The notes: generated from the letters alone by a model not told the origin. A stretch of DNA of 39,899 nt from Ruminococcaceae bacterium UBA2854 (GCA_002350765.1 DEFK01000031.1:1-39899), one strand, 5' to 3'; counted from the stretch's first letter, positions 16,173-24,347 are shown. Numbers and translations: made by a program.

Positions 16173-16796
16173 ATGCCGCCGAAAGTAAAGTTTCAAAAGG
16201 AAGAAATAGTAAGCGCCGCTGTGGAGATTACTCGCGAAAAAGGTATCGACGCGCTGACGGCTAGGGAGCTCGCCTCTAAGCTCGGAGTTTCCACACGCCC
16301 GATATTCACGTATTTCAATACAATGGACGAGCTGAAAAACGAAGTCTACACCTTCGCGAAAAACCTCTACCGCGACTACATCGAGCAAGGGCTTAAAGCG
16401 CCTGTGCCCAATTTAGGCGTAGGACAGCAGTACCTGCGTTTCGCTAAAGCGGAGCCCGAGCTTTATAAGCTTCTTTATCTTAACAATACCGTCGGCGAAT
16501 CGGGCGGAGCTATGGAAGCCTTAAAAATGTCGCAGGAGCTTGTCCGCGGCTCAATAATGGAAAAATACAAAATGGACGCCGATACCGCCGATAAATATTT
16601 CCGTGATTTATGGCTTGTAGCGTACAGCTTTACGACGCTTATTGTCACGGGCGAGTGTCCTTATACGGACGAAGAAATCAGCAATATTTTTATCGAGTTC
16701 AGCCTTTCAATCGTCAAGGCGTATAAGGAAATCCCAGGACTTACCGAAGGCAAATTCGACAAGGACAGGATTTTTAATGAACTCGTAAATAAATAG
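16173..16796 (+). CDS. TetR/AcrR-family transcriptional regulator
   Basis: A dimeric ligand-responsive repressor. The N-terminal helix-turn-helix (about residues 10-55) reads EKGIDALTARELASKLGVST followed by RPIFTYFNTMDELKNEVY, the typical TetR recognition helix region. The remaining 150 residues form a C-terminal helical domain of the type seen in TetR_C regulators, and its ligand cannot be read from sequence. The start at 16173 is chosen because AGGA (16161-16164) is 8 bp upstream; the ATG at 16164 overlaps that site. The gene follows a perfect promoter with tandem palindromes and lies 52 bp upstream of a flavodoxin-fold oxidoreductase, its likely regulatory target. Confidence 0.9.
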   Translation: MPPKVKFQKEEIVSAAVEITREKGIDALTARELASKLGVSTRPIFTYFNTMDELKNEVYTFAKNLYRDYIEQGLKAPVPNLGVGQQYLRFAKAEPELYKLLYLNNTVGESGGAMEALKMSQELVRGSIMEKYKMDADTADKYFRDLWLVAYSFTTLIVTGECPYTDEEISNIFIEFSLSIVKAYKEIPGLTEGKFDKDRIFNELVNK

Positions 16797-16848
16797 GACG
16801 TAAAAACGGAGCATTTTCATATCATACAAAAGAAAGCTGGCTTAAATT

Positions 16849-17538
16849 ATGAAAACAGTAATTATACACGGTCAGAACCATAAGGGTTCTACTTATAATA
16901 TCGCGCGTATACTCGCCGAAAAAATCGGCGGGGAAACGACGGAGTTTTTTCTACCGAAAGATTTCGGGGAATTCTGCGTAGGCTGTACAACCTGTTTTAT
17001 GAAGGACGAGAAGAAATGTCCGCATTACGAAAAGCTTAAACCGATTACCGCGGCTATGGACAGCGCGGACGTTATTATACTCGCGAGCCCCGTATATGTG
17101 TACCACGCGACAGGCGCTATGAAGGCGCTTTTAGACCACTACGGCTACAGGTGGCTAGTTCATTCCCCCGAGGAGAGTATGTTTAAAAAGCAGGGCGTTT
17201 GTATTTCCACCGCCGCGGGCGCGGGTATGAAGCCGACCAACAAGGATATGGCGGACAGCCTGTTCTTCTGGGGAATCGCTAAAATCTATAAATTCGGTAT
17301 TGCCGTCGCGGCAACTGACTGGAAAAAAGTAAATGATAAGAAGAAAAAGAAAATCGAAAAAGCGACAAGCTCAATAGCAAAAAAGATTATCAAAAATAAC
17401 GGCAAGGTTAAGCCCTCGCTTAAAACAAAAGGCTATTTCTATTTAATGCGTATGCTCCAAAAGAAAGGCTGGAACGAAAAAGACGTAAAATACTGGAAAG
17501 AAAAGGGATGGGATAAAAAATCCCGCCCTTGGAAGTAA
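16849..17538 (+). CDS. NAD(P)H-dependent flavin oxidoreductase-like protein
   Basis: A flavodoxin-fold (NADPH-dependent FMN reductase family) protein of 229 residues. The N-terminus begins with a beta strand followed by HGQNHKGSTYNIA, a variant of the FMN phosphate-binding loop. The CVGCTTCF segment with its paired cysteines (about residues 44-52) and the ASPVYVYHATGAMKALLDHY motif place it in the iron-sulfur-flavoprotein-like subgroup. The C-terminal 60 residues are very Lys-rich and basic, ending in KKSRPWK. The ribosome binding site is weak (GAAAG). It probably shares a transcript with the tetR-like gene, whose product may control it in response to an electrophile or redox ligand. Substrate unknown. 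Confidence 0.85.
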   Translation: MKTVIIHGQNHKGSTYNIARILAEKIGGETTEFFLPKDFGEFCVGCTTCFMKDEKKCPHYEKLKPITAAMDSADVIILASPVYVYHATGAMKALLDHYGYRWLVHSPEESMFKKQGVCISTAAGAGMKPTNKDMADSLFFWGIAKIYKFGIAVAATDWKKVNDKKKKKIEKATSSIAKKIIKNNGKVKPSLKTKGYFYLMRMLQKKGWNEKDVKYWKEKGWDKKSRPWK

Positions 17539-17542
17539 AATT

Positions 17543-17579
17543 ACTCAACCGTCGGTTGAATACCTCCCACTCAACCGAC
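17543..17579. promoter_or_regulatory. Possible XRE operator: palindrome plus third half-site
   Basis: A near-perfect palindrome, CTCAACCGTCGGTTGA (17545-17560), is followed 25 bp on by a third half-site CTCAACCG (17570-17577). The cluster sits 60-90 bp before the XRE gene and may be its operator. No convincing sigma-A promoter could be placed with it. Confidence 0.4.
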
Positions 17580-17635
17580 AGTATGTAGACTTTAAATATT
17601 ATATAGACTATATTAAGCTTGAAAGGAGGAACATA

Positions 17636-18247
17636 ATGGACCAGGTTAAAATAGGCAGGTTTATTGCCGAGAGAAGAAAAGCGGCTAACCTTACACAAAT
17701 GCAGTTAGCCGAAAAGCTGAACATAACCGACAGGGCTGTGTCGAAATGGGAAACGGGAAAATCAATGCCCGATTCTTCGATTATGCCCGAGTTGTGCGAC
17801 ATACTTAATATCAGTCTTAACGATTTATTTAACGGGGAGGTTATAGTTATGGAGAACTATAAGGAAAAGTCAGAAAAGCTGATTATCGAAATGGCAAAAC
17901 AAAAGGAAGAATCGGATAAAAAGCTCTTAACGCTGGAAATATTAATCGGACTGTTTTCTTCGATAATTTTTCTCGGAGCAGTTCTCGCAGCATCTTTTAT
18001 CGAAATGCCCGTTTGGCTCAGAGTTTGCCTTTTTACAGCGGGACTTATACTGTTTATTGTCGGTCTGGGTTACGCGCTGAAAATTGAGCAGACGGCTGGC
18101 TACTACGAGTGCGCCGAGTGCGGACACAGATATGTTCCGACCTTTAAAAGTGTTTTATGGGCTCAGCATATCGGAAGAACAAGAAAGCTTAAGTGTCCGA
18201 AATGCGGTAAAAAATCATGGAACAAAAAGGTGCTTACAAAGAAGTAA
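17636..18247 (+). CDS. XRE-family regulator with membrane anchor and zinc ribbon
   Basis: A 203-residue composite protein. Residues about 7-62 form a Cro/C1-type helix-turn-helix with IAERRKAANLTQMQLAEKL and ITDRAVSKWETGKSMPD. A short helical linker follows, then two membrane segments (about 100-120 and 127-147). The C-terminus has a zinc ribbon built from CAECG and CPKCG pairs. This architecture is common among Clostridia as a membrane-tethered regulator encoded beside the genes it controls; the sensed signal is unknown. The ribosome binding site GAAAGGAGG is strong. It heads a tightly packed set of genes (GNAT, membrane protein, two flavodoxin-fold proteins, YjdF) ending at 20892, consistent with one operon. 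Confidence 0.88.
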   Translation: MDQVKIGRFIAERRKAANLTQMQLAEKLNITDRAVSKWETGKSMPDSSIMPELCDILNISLNDLFNGEVIVMENYKEKSEKLIIEMAKQKEESDKKLLTLEILIGLFSSIIFLGAVLAASFIEMPVWLRVCLFTAGLILFIVGLGYALKIEQTAGYYECAECGHRYVPTFKSVLWAQHIGRTRKLKCPKCGKKSWNKKVLTKK

Positions 18248-18257
18248 AGGTGACTTT

Positions 18258-18695
18258 ATGAATAATATAACAATAAAAGAAGAAAGAATATCCGCCGAAG
18301 AATATATTGACTTTTTAAAGCGGACGGATTTAGGCTCGCAATACCCGAAGGAAAGATTTAACGAGCGAATTAAAAAGCTCGTAAAAAACGTAAACATAAG
18401 CCTTGTAGCGAGAAACGATAACGGGGTTATAGTCGGCGTGCTTTTCGGTTTAACCGATTTCGCCTACTGGCTCTATATAACCGACTTAGGCGTTGACAGG
18501 ACATATGAACGCCGAGGAATAGGAACCGAGCTTATGAAAACCGCCCACGAGCTTGCGGGCGGAGAAAAAGATATAGCGGTTTATCTTATCGCAAACGAAA
18601 ACGCCGTACCGTTTTACAAGAAATTCGGTATGAAAAAGGCGGAAGACGTGATGCAATATTTTAAAATAGAATGGACAGATTTTACAGTTCAATAA
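18258..18695 (+). CDS. GNAT-family N-acetyltransferase
   Basis: A 145-residue acetyl-CoA-dependent acetyltransferase. The acetyl-CoA pyrophosphate-binding motif is YERRGIGTELMKTA, followed by the C-terminal AVPFYKKFGMKKAEDVMQYF motif typical of the fold. The substrate cannot be predicted. The longer open frame starting at 18084 overlaps the XRE gene; the start at 18258 is chosen because AAAGG (18246-18250) lies 7 bp upstream and the protein then begins at the first beta strand. It is separated from the XRE gene by 10 bp and from the next gene by 13 bp, so it is almost certainly cotranscribed. Confidence 0.88.
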   Translation: MNNITIKEERISAEEYIDFLKRTDLGSQYPKERFNERIKKLVKNVNISLVARNDNGVIVGVLFGLTDFAYWLYITDLGVDRTYERRGIGTELMKTAHELAGGEKDIAVYLIANENAVPFYKKFGMKKAEDVMQYFKIEWTDFTVQ

Positions 18696-18708
18696 AAAGG
18701 AGTACAGA

Positions 18709-19266
18709 ATGAAAACACTTAACACATTACAAACAATCTCAAAAATCGCAAAATTATTATCAACTATTATCTTTATATTCTGCGTTATCGGCTTCGTCGG
18801 CTGTATTGTCGGAATAATATCGCTCGCGTGTATTCCCGAGGGCTTAAAGCTCGGCGGCACTACAATAAAAGGACTTGTTGAGCCGTCGCCAAAAGCGAAC
18901 CTCGGCAACTACTACACCATAATGGCGGCAGGCGCGGTACTCTGCGCGGGAGAGGCTGTACTCTGCAAACTCGCTCAGCGTTACTTTAAGCACGAGCTCG
19001 AAGCGGGTACACCCTTTACTTACGAGGGCGCTAAGGCGCTTATAAGACTCGGTATATTTACAATCTGTATTCCGATAGCTACAGCGATTATAACGGGAAT
19101 CGTCTACGGTATTATGACATCCGTATTCGGCGTGACTCCCAACCTAAACTTAAATAACTTCGTCTCAATCGGGCTCGGCGTTATGCTAATCATAGCAGGC
19201 TTACTTTGCCGTCACGGCGCGGAAGTATCAGATAAAGACACGGAGAATACGGAGCAGACACAATGA
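18709..19266 (+). CDS. Small membrane protein with four segments
   Basis: Function not recognised. The 185-residue product has four hydrophobic segments (about 17-42, 62-82, 105-133 and 145-165). Between the second and third it has the soluble motif YFKHELEAGTPFTYEGAKAL. That layout, and the motif ahead of the third segment, recall the DUF2975-type membrane proteins often found beside XRE regulators, but the resemblance is only from memory. AAGGAG precedes the ATG. Its stop overlaps the next start by four bases (ATGA), indicating translational coupling. It may be the membrane partner of the XRE regulator. Confidence 0.8.
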   Translation: MKTLNTLQTISKIAKLLSTIIFIFCVIGFVGCIVGIISLACIPEGLKLGGTTIKGLVEPSPKANLGNYYTIMAAGAVLCAGEAVLCKLAQRYFKHELEAGTPFTYEGAKALIRLGIFTICIPIATAIITGIVYGIMTSVFGVTPNLNLNNFVSIGLGVMLIIAGLLCRHGAEVSDKDTENTEQTQ

Positions 19267-19946
19267 AAATACTCGTATTAAACGGAAGTCCGAAAAAGGA
19301 CAAAAGCGATACTATGCACATAACCCGCGCGTTTCTCGACGGAATGAATGAAGCGGAAAACAACGACGTACATATTATTCATATAACAGATAAGCATATC
19401 GAATACTGCGCAGGCTGTTTTTCCTGTATGAGAAACGGCGGAGAATGTATTTATAATGACGATATGAAAGAGCTTCTCGAAGAAGTGCTCGAGTGCGATC
19501 TGCTTATATTCAGCTATCCGCTCTACTGCTACGGAATGCCCGCGCCCTTAAAGGCGTTTTTAGACCGCACCTTACCGCTTTCGAGTATGGCTATGCATAA
19601 AGTCGGCGAAAGGTACGAGCACGTAGGTCAGGCGGATTTCAGCCATTTAAAATACCTTATGATTTGCGGCTGCGGATTCCCGAATAGCGCGCACAATTTC
19701 GAGCCCGCGGCAGGTCAGTTTAAGCTATGCTTCCCCAACAATCATACTATGATAACGGTTCCCGAGAGCCCGATGTTCAACGCTCCCGAGGCTAGGGAAG
19801 TAACCGCTCCGAGACTCGAGCTCGTTAAAAAGGCGGGTAAACAATACGCCGAGACAGATAAAATTGACGAGCAATTATTAGCTGAAATCTGCTCGCCGAT
19901 GATTCCCGAGGACGTTTACGCTGAAATCGTAAACGGAACTACATAA
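19263..19946 (+). CDS. Flavodoxin-family NAD(P)H oxidoreductase
   Basis: A 227-residue flavodoxin-fold protein of the NADPH-dependent FMN reductase / iron-sulfur flavoprotein type. The FMN-binding loop is LNGSPKKDKSDTMHI at the N-terminus. The paired-cysteine segment CAGCFSCMRNGGEC is at about residues 49-62. The YPLYCYGMPAPLKAFLDRTLPL motif contacts the flavin. It is larger than its neighbour at 19955, having a C-terminal extension of about 45 residues. It is translationally coupled to the preceding membrane protein gene. Likely reaction: flavin-dependent reduction of a quinone, nitro compound or metal, but the true substrate is not readable. Confidence 0.88.
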   Translation: MKILVLNGSPKKDKSDTMHITRAFLDGMNEAENNDVHIIHITDKHIEYCAGCFSCMRNGGECIYNDDMKELLEEVLECDLLIFSYPLYCYGMPAPLKAFLDRTLPLSSMAMHKVGERYEHVGQADFSHLKYLMICGCGFPNSAHNFEPAAGQFKLCFPNNHTMITVPESPMFNAPEAREVTAPRLELVKKAGKQYAETDKIDEQLLAEICSPMIPEDVYAEIVNGTT

Positions 19947-19954
19947 GGTGGAAA

Positions 19955-20488
19955 ATGAGTAAAATACTTGTATTAAGCGGAAGTCCCAGAAAAAACGGAA
20001 ATACCGACTTGCTTGTTGAAGCGTTTAAAAACGGCATCAAAAAAAATAATGAGATTGATATTATATCTGTACGAGATTATAATATCAATCCGTGTATCGG
20101 ATGCAACCGTTGCTTTGAAAACGATGGTAACATTTGTATTCAGCGCGACGATATGCCGCTGATTTACGATAGAATGAAAGAAGCGGATATTGTTGTAATC
20201 GCGTCGCCCGTCTATTTTTACGGTATAAGCGCCCAGCTTAAAGCTCTTGTAGACAGATTTCATACACCGATGCGAAACAGTTTTAATACTAAAAAGCTCG
20301 GGCTTATATTAGTAGGGGCGGCGACGATTCCCGAACTTTTCGACTCTATTCTCATACAATACAAACTTATTATAAAATTCTTCGGTCTCGAAGATATCGG
20401 AACAGTGCTTGTAAGCGGATCGAAAGACAAAGGCGATATAACCGAAAACGATTTAAAAAAGGCTTACAAGTTAGGTGAATCCCTTTGA
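19955..20488 (+). CDS. Flavodoxin-family NAD(P)H oxidoreductase, second copy
   Basis: A 177-residue relative of the preceding protein. It starts with LSGSPRKNGNTDLLVEAF (FMN phosphate loop), then CIGCNRCFENDGNCI-like spacing with paired cysteines near residue 50, and ASPVYFYGISAQLKALVDRF. It has the minimal length of the family, without the C-terminal extension of its neighbour. It begins 8 bp after the previous gene, behind AAGGTGG. Its stop overlaps the TTG start of yjdF. Two such proteins side by side suggest partners or different substrates under one signal. Confidence 0.87.
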   Translation: MSKILVLSGSPRKNGNTDLLVEAFKNGIKKNNEIDIISVRDYNINPCIGCNRCFENDGNICIQRDDMPLIYDRMKEADIVVIASPVYFYGISAQLKALVDRFHTPMRNSFNTKKLGLILVGAATIPELFDSILIQYKLIIKFFGLEDIGTVLVSGSKDKGDITENDLKKAYKLGESL

Positions 20489-20892
20489 ATATAAAATTCA
20501 CTGTCTTTTTTGAGGAACCGTTTTTTGTAGGCGTGTTTGAAAAAACGGACGGTGGGGAGCTTTCGGTATGTAAGGTGACTTTCGGAGCAGAGCCTACCGA
20601 CGCGGAGGTATATTCCTTTATTCTGAAATATTACAATCACCTGCGATTCAGCCCTCCCGTCAGAACAGAGATAAAGCAGAAGGCGGATAACCCGAAACGC
20701 CGAAGCCGCGCCGCCCGAAAGCAACTTGAAAAAAATGGTATCGGTACAAAATCCCAGCAGGCGCTTAAAAAGCAATACGAAGATAATAAAGCCGAACGCA
20801 AGGCTAAATCCCGCGAACAAAAAGACGCCGAAAAAAGGCGATTGTTTCAATTAAAGCAAATCAAGAAAAAAGAAAAACACCGAGGACATTAA
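20485..20892 (+). CDS. yjdF: YjdF-family (DUF2992) protein
   Basis: A 135-residue protein with the YjdF pattern: an N-terminal beta-rich half (KFTVFFEEPFFVGVFEK ... VTFGAEPTDAEVYSFIL) and a highly charged helical C-terminal half ending KKKEKHRGH, the family's characteristic tail. The biochemical function is unknown. In Bacillus and relatives yjdF genes are controlled by a riboswitch that senses azaaromatic compounds. Here translation starts at TTG, overlapping the previous stop (TTGA), with AGGTG 7 bp upstream, so the gene is translationally coupled inside an operon rather than led by its own riboswitch. Its company (XRE, GNAT, flavin reductases) fits a response to toxic aromatic or redox-active compounds, which is inference. 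Confidence 0.85.
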   Translation: MNIKFTVFFEEPFFVGVFEKTDGGELSVCKVTFGAEPTDAEVYSFILKYYNHLRFSPPVRTEIKQKADNPKRRSRAARKQLEKNGIGTKSQQALKKQYEDNKAERKAKSREQKDAEKRRLFQLKQIKKKEKHRGH

Positions 20893-20896
20893 AATA

Positions 20897-20926
20897 GGCG
20901 TAACGCATAAAGAACTGCGTTACGCC
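20897..20926. terminator. Bidirectional terminator
   Basis: Ten-bp stem GGCGTAACGC/GCGTTACGCC with a 10-nt loop, followed by TTTTTATT on the plus strand. It lies between the convergent yjdF and glnS genes. Confidence 0.88.
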
Positions 20927-20932
20927 TTTTTA

Positions 20933-22609
20933 TTATTTCTTCTTAAAGCTGTCCTTTAAGCTTACGCTTCTATTAAACACAAGATTGTCGGGGTTGCTGT
21001 CTTTTTCATCAACACAGAAATAGCCCTGGCGCATAAACTGGAAGCGGTCGGCTTTTTCGGCTGAGGCTAAGCCTTTCTCAAGCTTACAGCCGTTCAGTAC
21101 AACAAGCGACTCGGGATTAATATAATCCGTAAACTCGCCCTCTCCCGCCTCGGGTTCGGGAACGGTAAAGAGATTATCATATAAACGCACCTCGGCGTCA
21201 ATACAATCCTCGGCGTTAACCCAATGTATCGTGCCTCTTACCTTACGTCCGTCGGGAGTATTTCCTCCGCGGGTTTCGGGATCGTACTCCGCGTAAACCT
21301 CTACAACATTTCCGTCGTCGTCCTTTTTACAGCCCGTACATTTAACGATATACGCGCTCTTGATACGAACCTCGTTGCCTGGATATAATCTCTGGTACTT
21401 CTTAAACGGCTCCTCCATAAAGTCGGTAGACTCAATATAGAGCTCGCGGGAGAACGTTACCGTGCGCGTTCCCATATCGGGATTCTGCGGATGGTTTTCT
21501 ATTTCAAATTCCTCGGTCTTACCCTCGGGATAGTTCGTGATTACGAGCTTAACAGGGTCTAATACCGCCATAGCGCGCTTAGCGCTCTCGTTCAGATCGT
21601 CGCGCAGACAATGCTCTAAAAAGCTGTACTCAACAACGGAGTTAACCTTGCTTACGCCAATCTGGTCGGTAAAGCTTCTAATCGCCTTAGGAGTATATCC
21701 GCGTCGTCTTAAACCGCAGATCGTAGGCATTCTCGGGTCATCCCAACCGCTTACGTAGTTTTCTTCTACGAGCTGTCGAAGCTTACGCTTAGACATTACG
21801 GTATTGTTGATTCCGAGGCGCGCGAACTCAATCTGACGCGGTTTAGTATCAATAGAGATATTATCCACAACCCAGTTGTACAGCGGGCGGTGCGCTTCAA
21901 ATTCAAGCGTACAGAGCGAATGGGTTATACCCTCGATAGCGTCCTCAATCGGGTGCGCGAAATCGTACATCGGGTAAATACACCATTTATCGCCCGTTCT
22001 ATGGTGGTGCATATGGTTTATACGGTAGAGTACGGGGTCGCGCATATTGAAGTTGCCCGAAGCTAAATCAATCTTAGCGCGTAAGGTCATAGCGCCGTCC
22101 TCGAACTCGCCGTTTCTCATTCTCTCGAAAAGGTCTAAGCTCTCCTCGATCGGACGGTCACGGTACGGGCTTTTAGCAGGAGTATTTAAATCTCCCCTGT
22201 ACTCGCGCATCTGCTCACCGTTAAGCTCGCAAACATACGCCAAGCCCTTTTTAATAAGCTCTACGGCGTAGTCGTACATCCTCTCGAAATAATCGGACGC
22301 GAAATAAAACCTGTCGCCCCAATCGAATCCGAGCCACTTAATATCCTCTTTAATCGCGTCTACGTACTCGACATCTTCTTTAGTAGGATTGGTATCGTCC
22401 ATACGCAGGTTGCAAAGTCCGTTGTATTTCTCGGCTGTGCCGAAGTCTACGAATACAGCCTTAGCGTGGCCGATATGGAGATATCCGTTCGGCTCGGGAG
22501 GGAATCGGGTATGAACCGTCTTTCCGTAGTAATCGCCGCCCTCGGCGATATCCTCGTCGATAAACGAATGTATAAAATTGCCTGACATTACTTCTTTATT
22601 TTCTTCCAT
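20933..22609 (-). CDS. glnS: Glutaminyl-tRNA synthetase
   Basis: Charges tRNA-Gln directly with glutamine. The 558-residue class I enzyme has the HIGH motif in PPEPNGYLHIGHAKA (about residues 36-50), the KMSKS-type loop as VMSKRKL, and the C-terminal beta-barrel anticodon-binding region typical of bacterial GlnRS. A start at 22609 follows GAGGGAATT. It lies 7 bp downstream of gltX, in one operon. GlnRS is not universal in Bacillota, where Gln-tRNA is often made by GatCAB from misacylated Glu-tRNA. Its presence next to GltX suggests direct glutaminylation, and GltX need not misacylate tRNA-Gln here. Confidence 0.96.
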   Translation of the reverse strand: MEENKEVMSGNFIHSFIDEDIAEGGDYYGKTVHTRFPPEPNGYLHIGHAKAVFVDFGTAEKYNGLCNLRMDDTNPTKEDVEYVDAIKEDIKWLGFDWGDRFYFASDYFERMYDYAVELIKKGLAYVCELNGEQMREYRGDLNTPAKSPYRDRPIEESLDLFERMRNGEFEDGAMTLRAKIDLASGNFNMRDPVLYRINHMHHHRTGDKWCIYPMYDFAHPIEDAIEGITHSLCTLEFEAHRPLYNWVVDNISIDTKPRQIEFARLGINNTVMSKRKLRQLVEENYVSGWDDPRMPTICGLRRRGYTPKAIRSFTDQIGVSKVNSVVEYSFLEHCLRDDLNESAKRAMAVLDPVKLVITNYPEGKTEEFEIENHPQNPDMGTRTVTFSRELYIESTDFMEEPFKKYQRLYPGNEVRIKSAYIVKCTGCKKDDDGNVVEVYAEYDPETRGGNTPDGRKVRGTIHWVNAEDCIDAEVRLYDNLFTVPEPEAGEGEFTDYINPESLVVLNGCKLEKGLASAEKADRFQFMRQGYFCVDEKDSNPDNLVFNRSVSLKDSFKKK

Positions 22610-22616
22610 AATTCCC

Positions 22617-24071
22617 TCAACCTAATTTTTCAAGTCCGAGCTCAAGCCTTCTTAAGCTTTCTTCTCTGCCTAAAATATCGAGTATCTCAATCGCTCCGCC
22701 CGGGGTAACCTTCTGACCTGCCGCGGCGATTCTTACAGGCCACATAACCGTGCCGTTTTTAAGCTCTTTTTCCTGAGCCATATTTATAAGGCAGTCGTGA
22801 ACCGCGTCGGCTGTCCATTCGGGGAGCGCCTTTAATCTCTCGTACGCTTCCTTTAAATTAACGGGAGCGTTCTCTAAATTAGTCTTACTCTTTTTATTTA
22901 CAAACAGCTCTTTGTCGTATTCGGGGAGCTGAGCGAAAAATCCAATCTTCTCGGGTATATCCTTAAACTTCTCTAAACGCTGCTGTAAGATACCCGTGAA
23001 CTTATTATAATCAACTTCTTTATCGCCGAAAACTTCCTTATAATAAGGCATAGCGTGAGCTAAGAACTCTTCCCCGCTCATAGCTTTAATATACTCGGCG
23101 TTAAACCACAGAAGCTTATCGTAGTCGAATACCGCGGGAGATTTCGAGATACCCTCGATAAAGAAATTCTCCTCCAGCTCTTTCATCGAGAAAATCTCCT
23201 GATTATCCTTCGGACACCAGCCTAAAAGCGCGATATAGTTTATTATCGCCTCGGGAAGATATCCGTCCTCAACCAAATCCTCGAAGCCCGTAGAGCCGTG
23301 GCGCTTACTTAATTTGCTGACGGAACCGTCCTCGTTCTTACCCATAATAAGCGGTAGGTGAACGTAGGTCGGGATCTCCCAACCGAAAGCGTCGTATAGA
23401 AGGTTATACTTCGGAGTAGAGCTTAAATACTCGCTTCCGCGTACAACGTGGGTAATACCCATAGTATGGTCATCTATTACATTCGCGAAGTTATAGGTGG
23501 GATAGCCGTCGGCTTTTATCAGAATCTGATCCTGGAGCTCGCTGTTGTCTACGGTTATCTCGCCGAATACCGCGTCCTTAAAGGTGGTTTTGCCCTCTAA
23601 AGGCATTTTCTGGCGGATAACATAGGGCTCGTTATTCTTTAACTTCTCCTCGATTTCTTCCTCGGATAAATTGCGGCAGTGACGGTCATATCCGCCGAAC
23701 TCGCTGTTCTCCGCAAGCTTTTCGAGGCGTTCCTTGGAGCAGAAACAACGGTACGCTTTACCGTCCTTTATAAGCTGCTCGGCGTAAGGGAGATACATAT
23801 CCCTGCGCTCGCTCTGAACATAGGGGCCGTATTCGCCGCCTACATCGGGGCCCTCGTCGTGGATAATACCCGCTGTTTTCAGCGTATTATATATTACGTC
23901 TACCGCTCCCTCAACATAGCGCTCGCGGTCGGTATCCTCGATACGGAGCACGAATGTGCCGCCGTTCGATTTAGCGATAAGATACTCGTATAAAGCCGTT
24001 CTAAGATTACCAACGTGCATAAAGCCTGTCGGCGACGGAGCGTAGCGTGTACGTACTTTTTTATCTGACAT
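22617..24071 (-). CDS. gltX: Glutamyl-tRNA synthetase
   Basis: Charges tRNA-Glu with glutamate. The 484-residue class I enzyme has RYAPSPTGFMHVGNLRTALY near the N-terminus (HIGH-type motif as HVGN), a KMSKS-type loop as KLSKRHGS, and the alpha-helical anticodon-binding C-terminal domain of bacterial GltX. The zinc-binding region shows a Cys pair in RCFCSKERL. The start at 24071 is chosen because AGGTG lies about 6 bp upstream and the protein then begins MSDKKVRTRYAPSP; the ATG at 24098 would add nine residues of no known role. The promoter is at 24108-24137. No T-box leader precedes it. Confidence 0.96.
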   Translation of the reverse strand: MSDKKVRTRYAPSPTGFMHVGNLRTALYEYLIAKSNGGTFVLRIEDTDRERYVEGAVDVIYNTLKTAGIIHDEGPDVGGEYGPYVQSERRDMYLPYAEQLIKDGKAYRCFCSKERLEKLAENSEFGGYDRHCRNLSEEEIEEKLKNNEPYVIRQKMPLEGKTTFKDAVFGEITVDNSELQDQILIKADGYPTYNFANVIDDHTMGITHVVRGSEYLSSTPKYNLLYDAFGWEIPTYVHLPLIMGKNEDGSVSKLSKRHGSTGFEDLVEDGYLPEAIINYIALLGWCPKDNQEIFSMKELEENFFIEGISKSPAVFDYDKLLWFNAEYIKAMSGEEFLAHAMPYYKEVFGDKEVDYNKFTGILQQRLEKFKDIPEKIGFFAQLPEYDKELFVNKKSKTNLENAPVNLKEAYERLKALPEWTADAVHDCLINMAQEKELKNGTVMWPVRIAAAGQKVTPGGAIEILDILGREESLRRLELGLEKLG

Positions 24072-24107
24072 AAAATCACCTGCTGTTTTTAATCTCACTT
24101 AAATTTT

Positions 24108-24137
24108 ATTATATCATATATTGAAATAAATAGTCAA
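24108..24137 (-). promoter_or_regulatory. Sigma-A promoter for gltX-glnS
   Basis: On the minus strand TTGACT (24132-24137), an 18-bp spacer, then TATAAT (24108-24113). The leader is only about 30 nt, too short for a T-box. Confidence 0.7.
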
Positions 24138-24162
24138 TATTTTAGAGTGGTAAGGAGATTGG

Positions 24163-24347
24163 ATTTAGGATATAGGGTTTAGGGAATTTTATGTGCCGAC
24201 TATTAGTAATGTCATTCTGAGCGGAGCGTAAGCGGAGTCGAAGAATCTTATACCTTTAAGATCCTTCGGTTATTCGCTGTCGCGAATTTTGCTTCGTAAA
24301 CCACTCAGGATGACACGTCCGCTTCCCCTATATCCTAAACCCTAAAA
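24163..24347. repeat. MITE-like nested inverted repeat
   Basis: The 308-bp gap between gltX and the 3D-domain gene holds this element. The outer arms TTTAGGATATAGGG (24164-24177) and CCCTATATCCTAAA (24326-24339) are a perfect 14-bp inverted repeat, followed by GTTTAGGG and CCCTAAAA. Inside, GTCATTCTGAGCGGAGC (from 24211) and CTCAGGATGACA (24304-24315) form a second inverted pair. AAGAATCTTA and AAGATCCTTCGG lie toward the centre. The inner unit resembles the widespread small intergenic repeat that begins GTCATTCTGAGC and ends in its complement. No coding capacity is visible. Non-autonomous mobility is inferred. Confidence 0.7.

Noticed and set aside
17539..17635. yjdF riboswitch at the head of the XRE operon
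   Set aside because: The 97-bp gap contains palindromic operator-like repeats but nothing resembling the conserved core of that RNA. A covariance search would settle it.
18084..18257. N-terminal extension of the GNAT gene
   Set aside because: The frame from 18084 overlaps the zinc-ribbon end of the XRE gene. The good ribosome binding site before 18258 and the fold boundary both favour the shorter protein.
24072..24160. T-box or other leader before gltX-glnS
   Set aside because: The promoter lies only about 35 bp before the start codon, so there is no room for a T-box. None is visible before hisS (64-bp gap) either.
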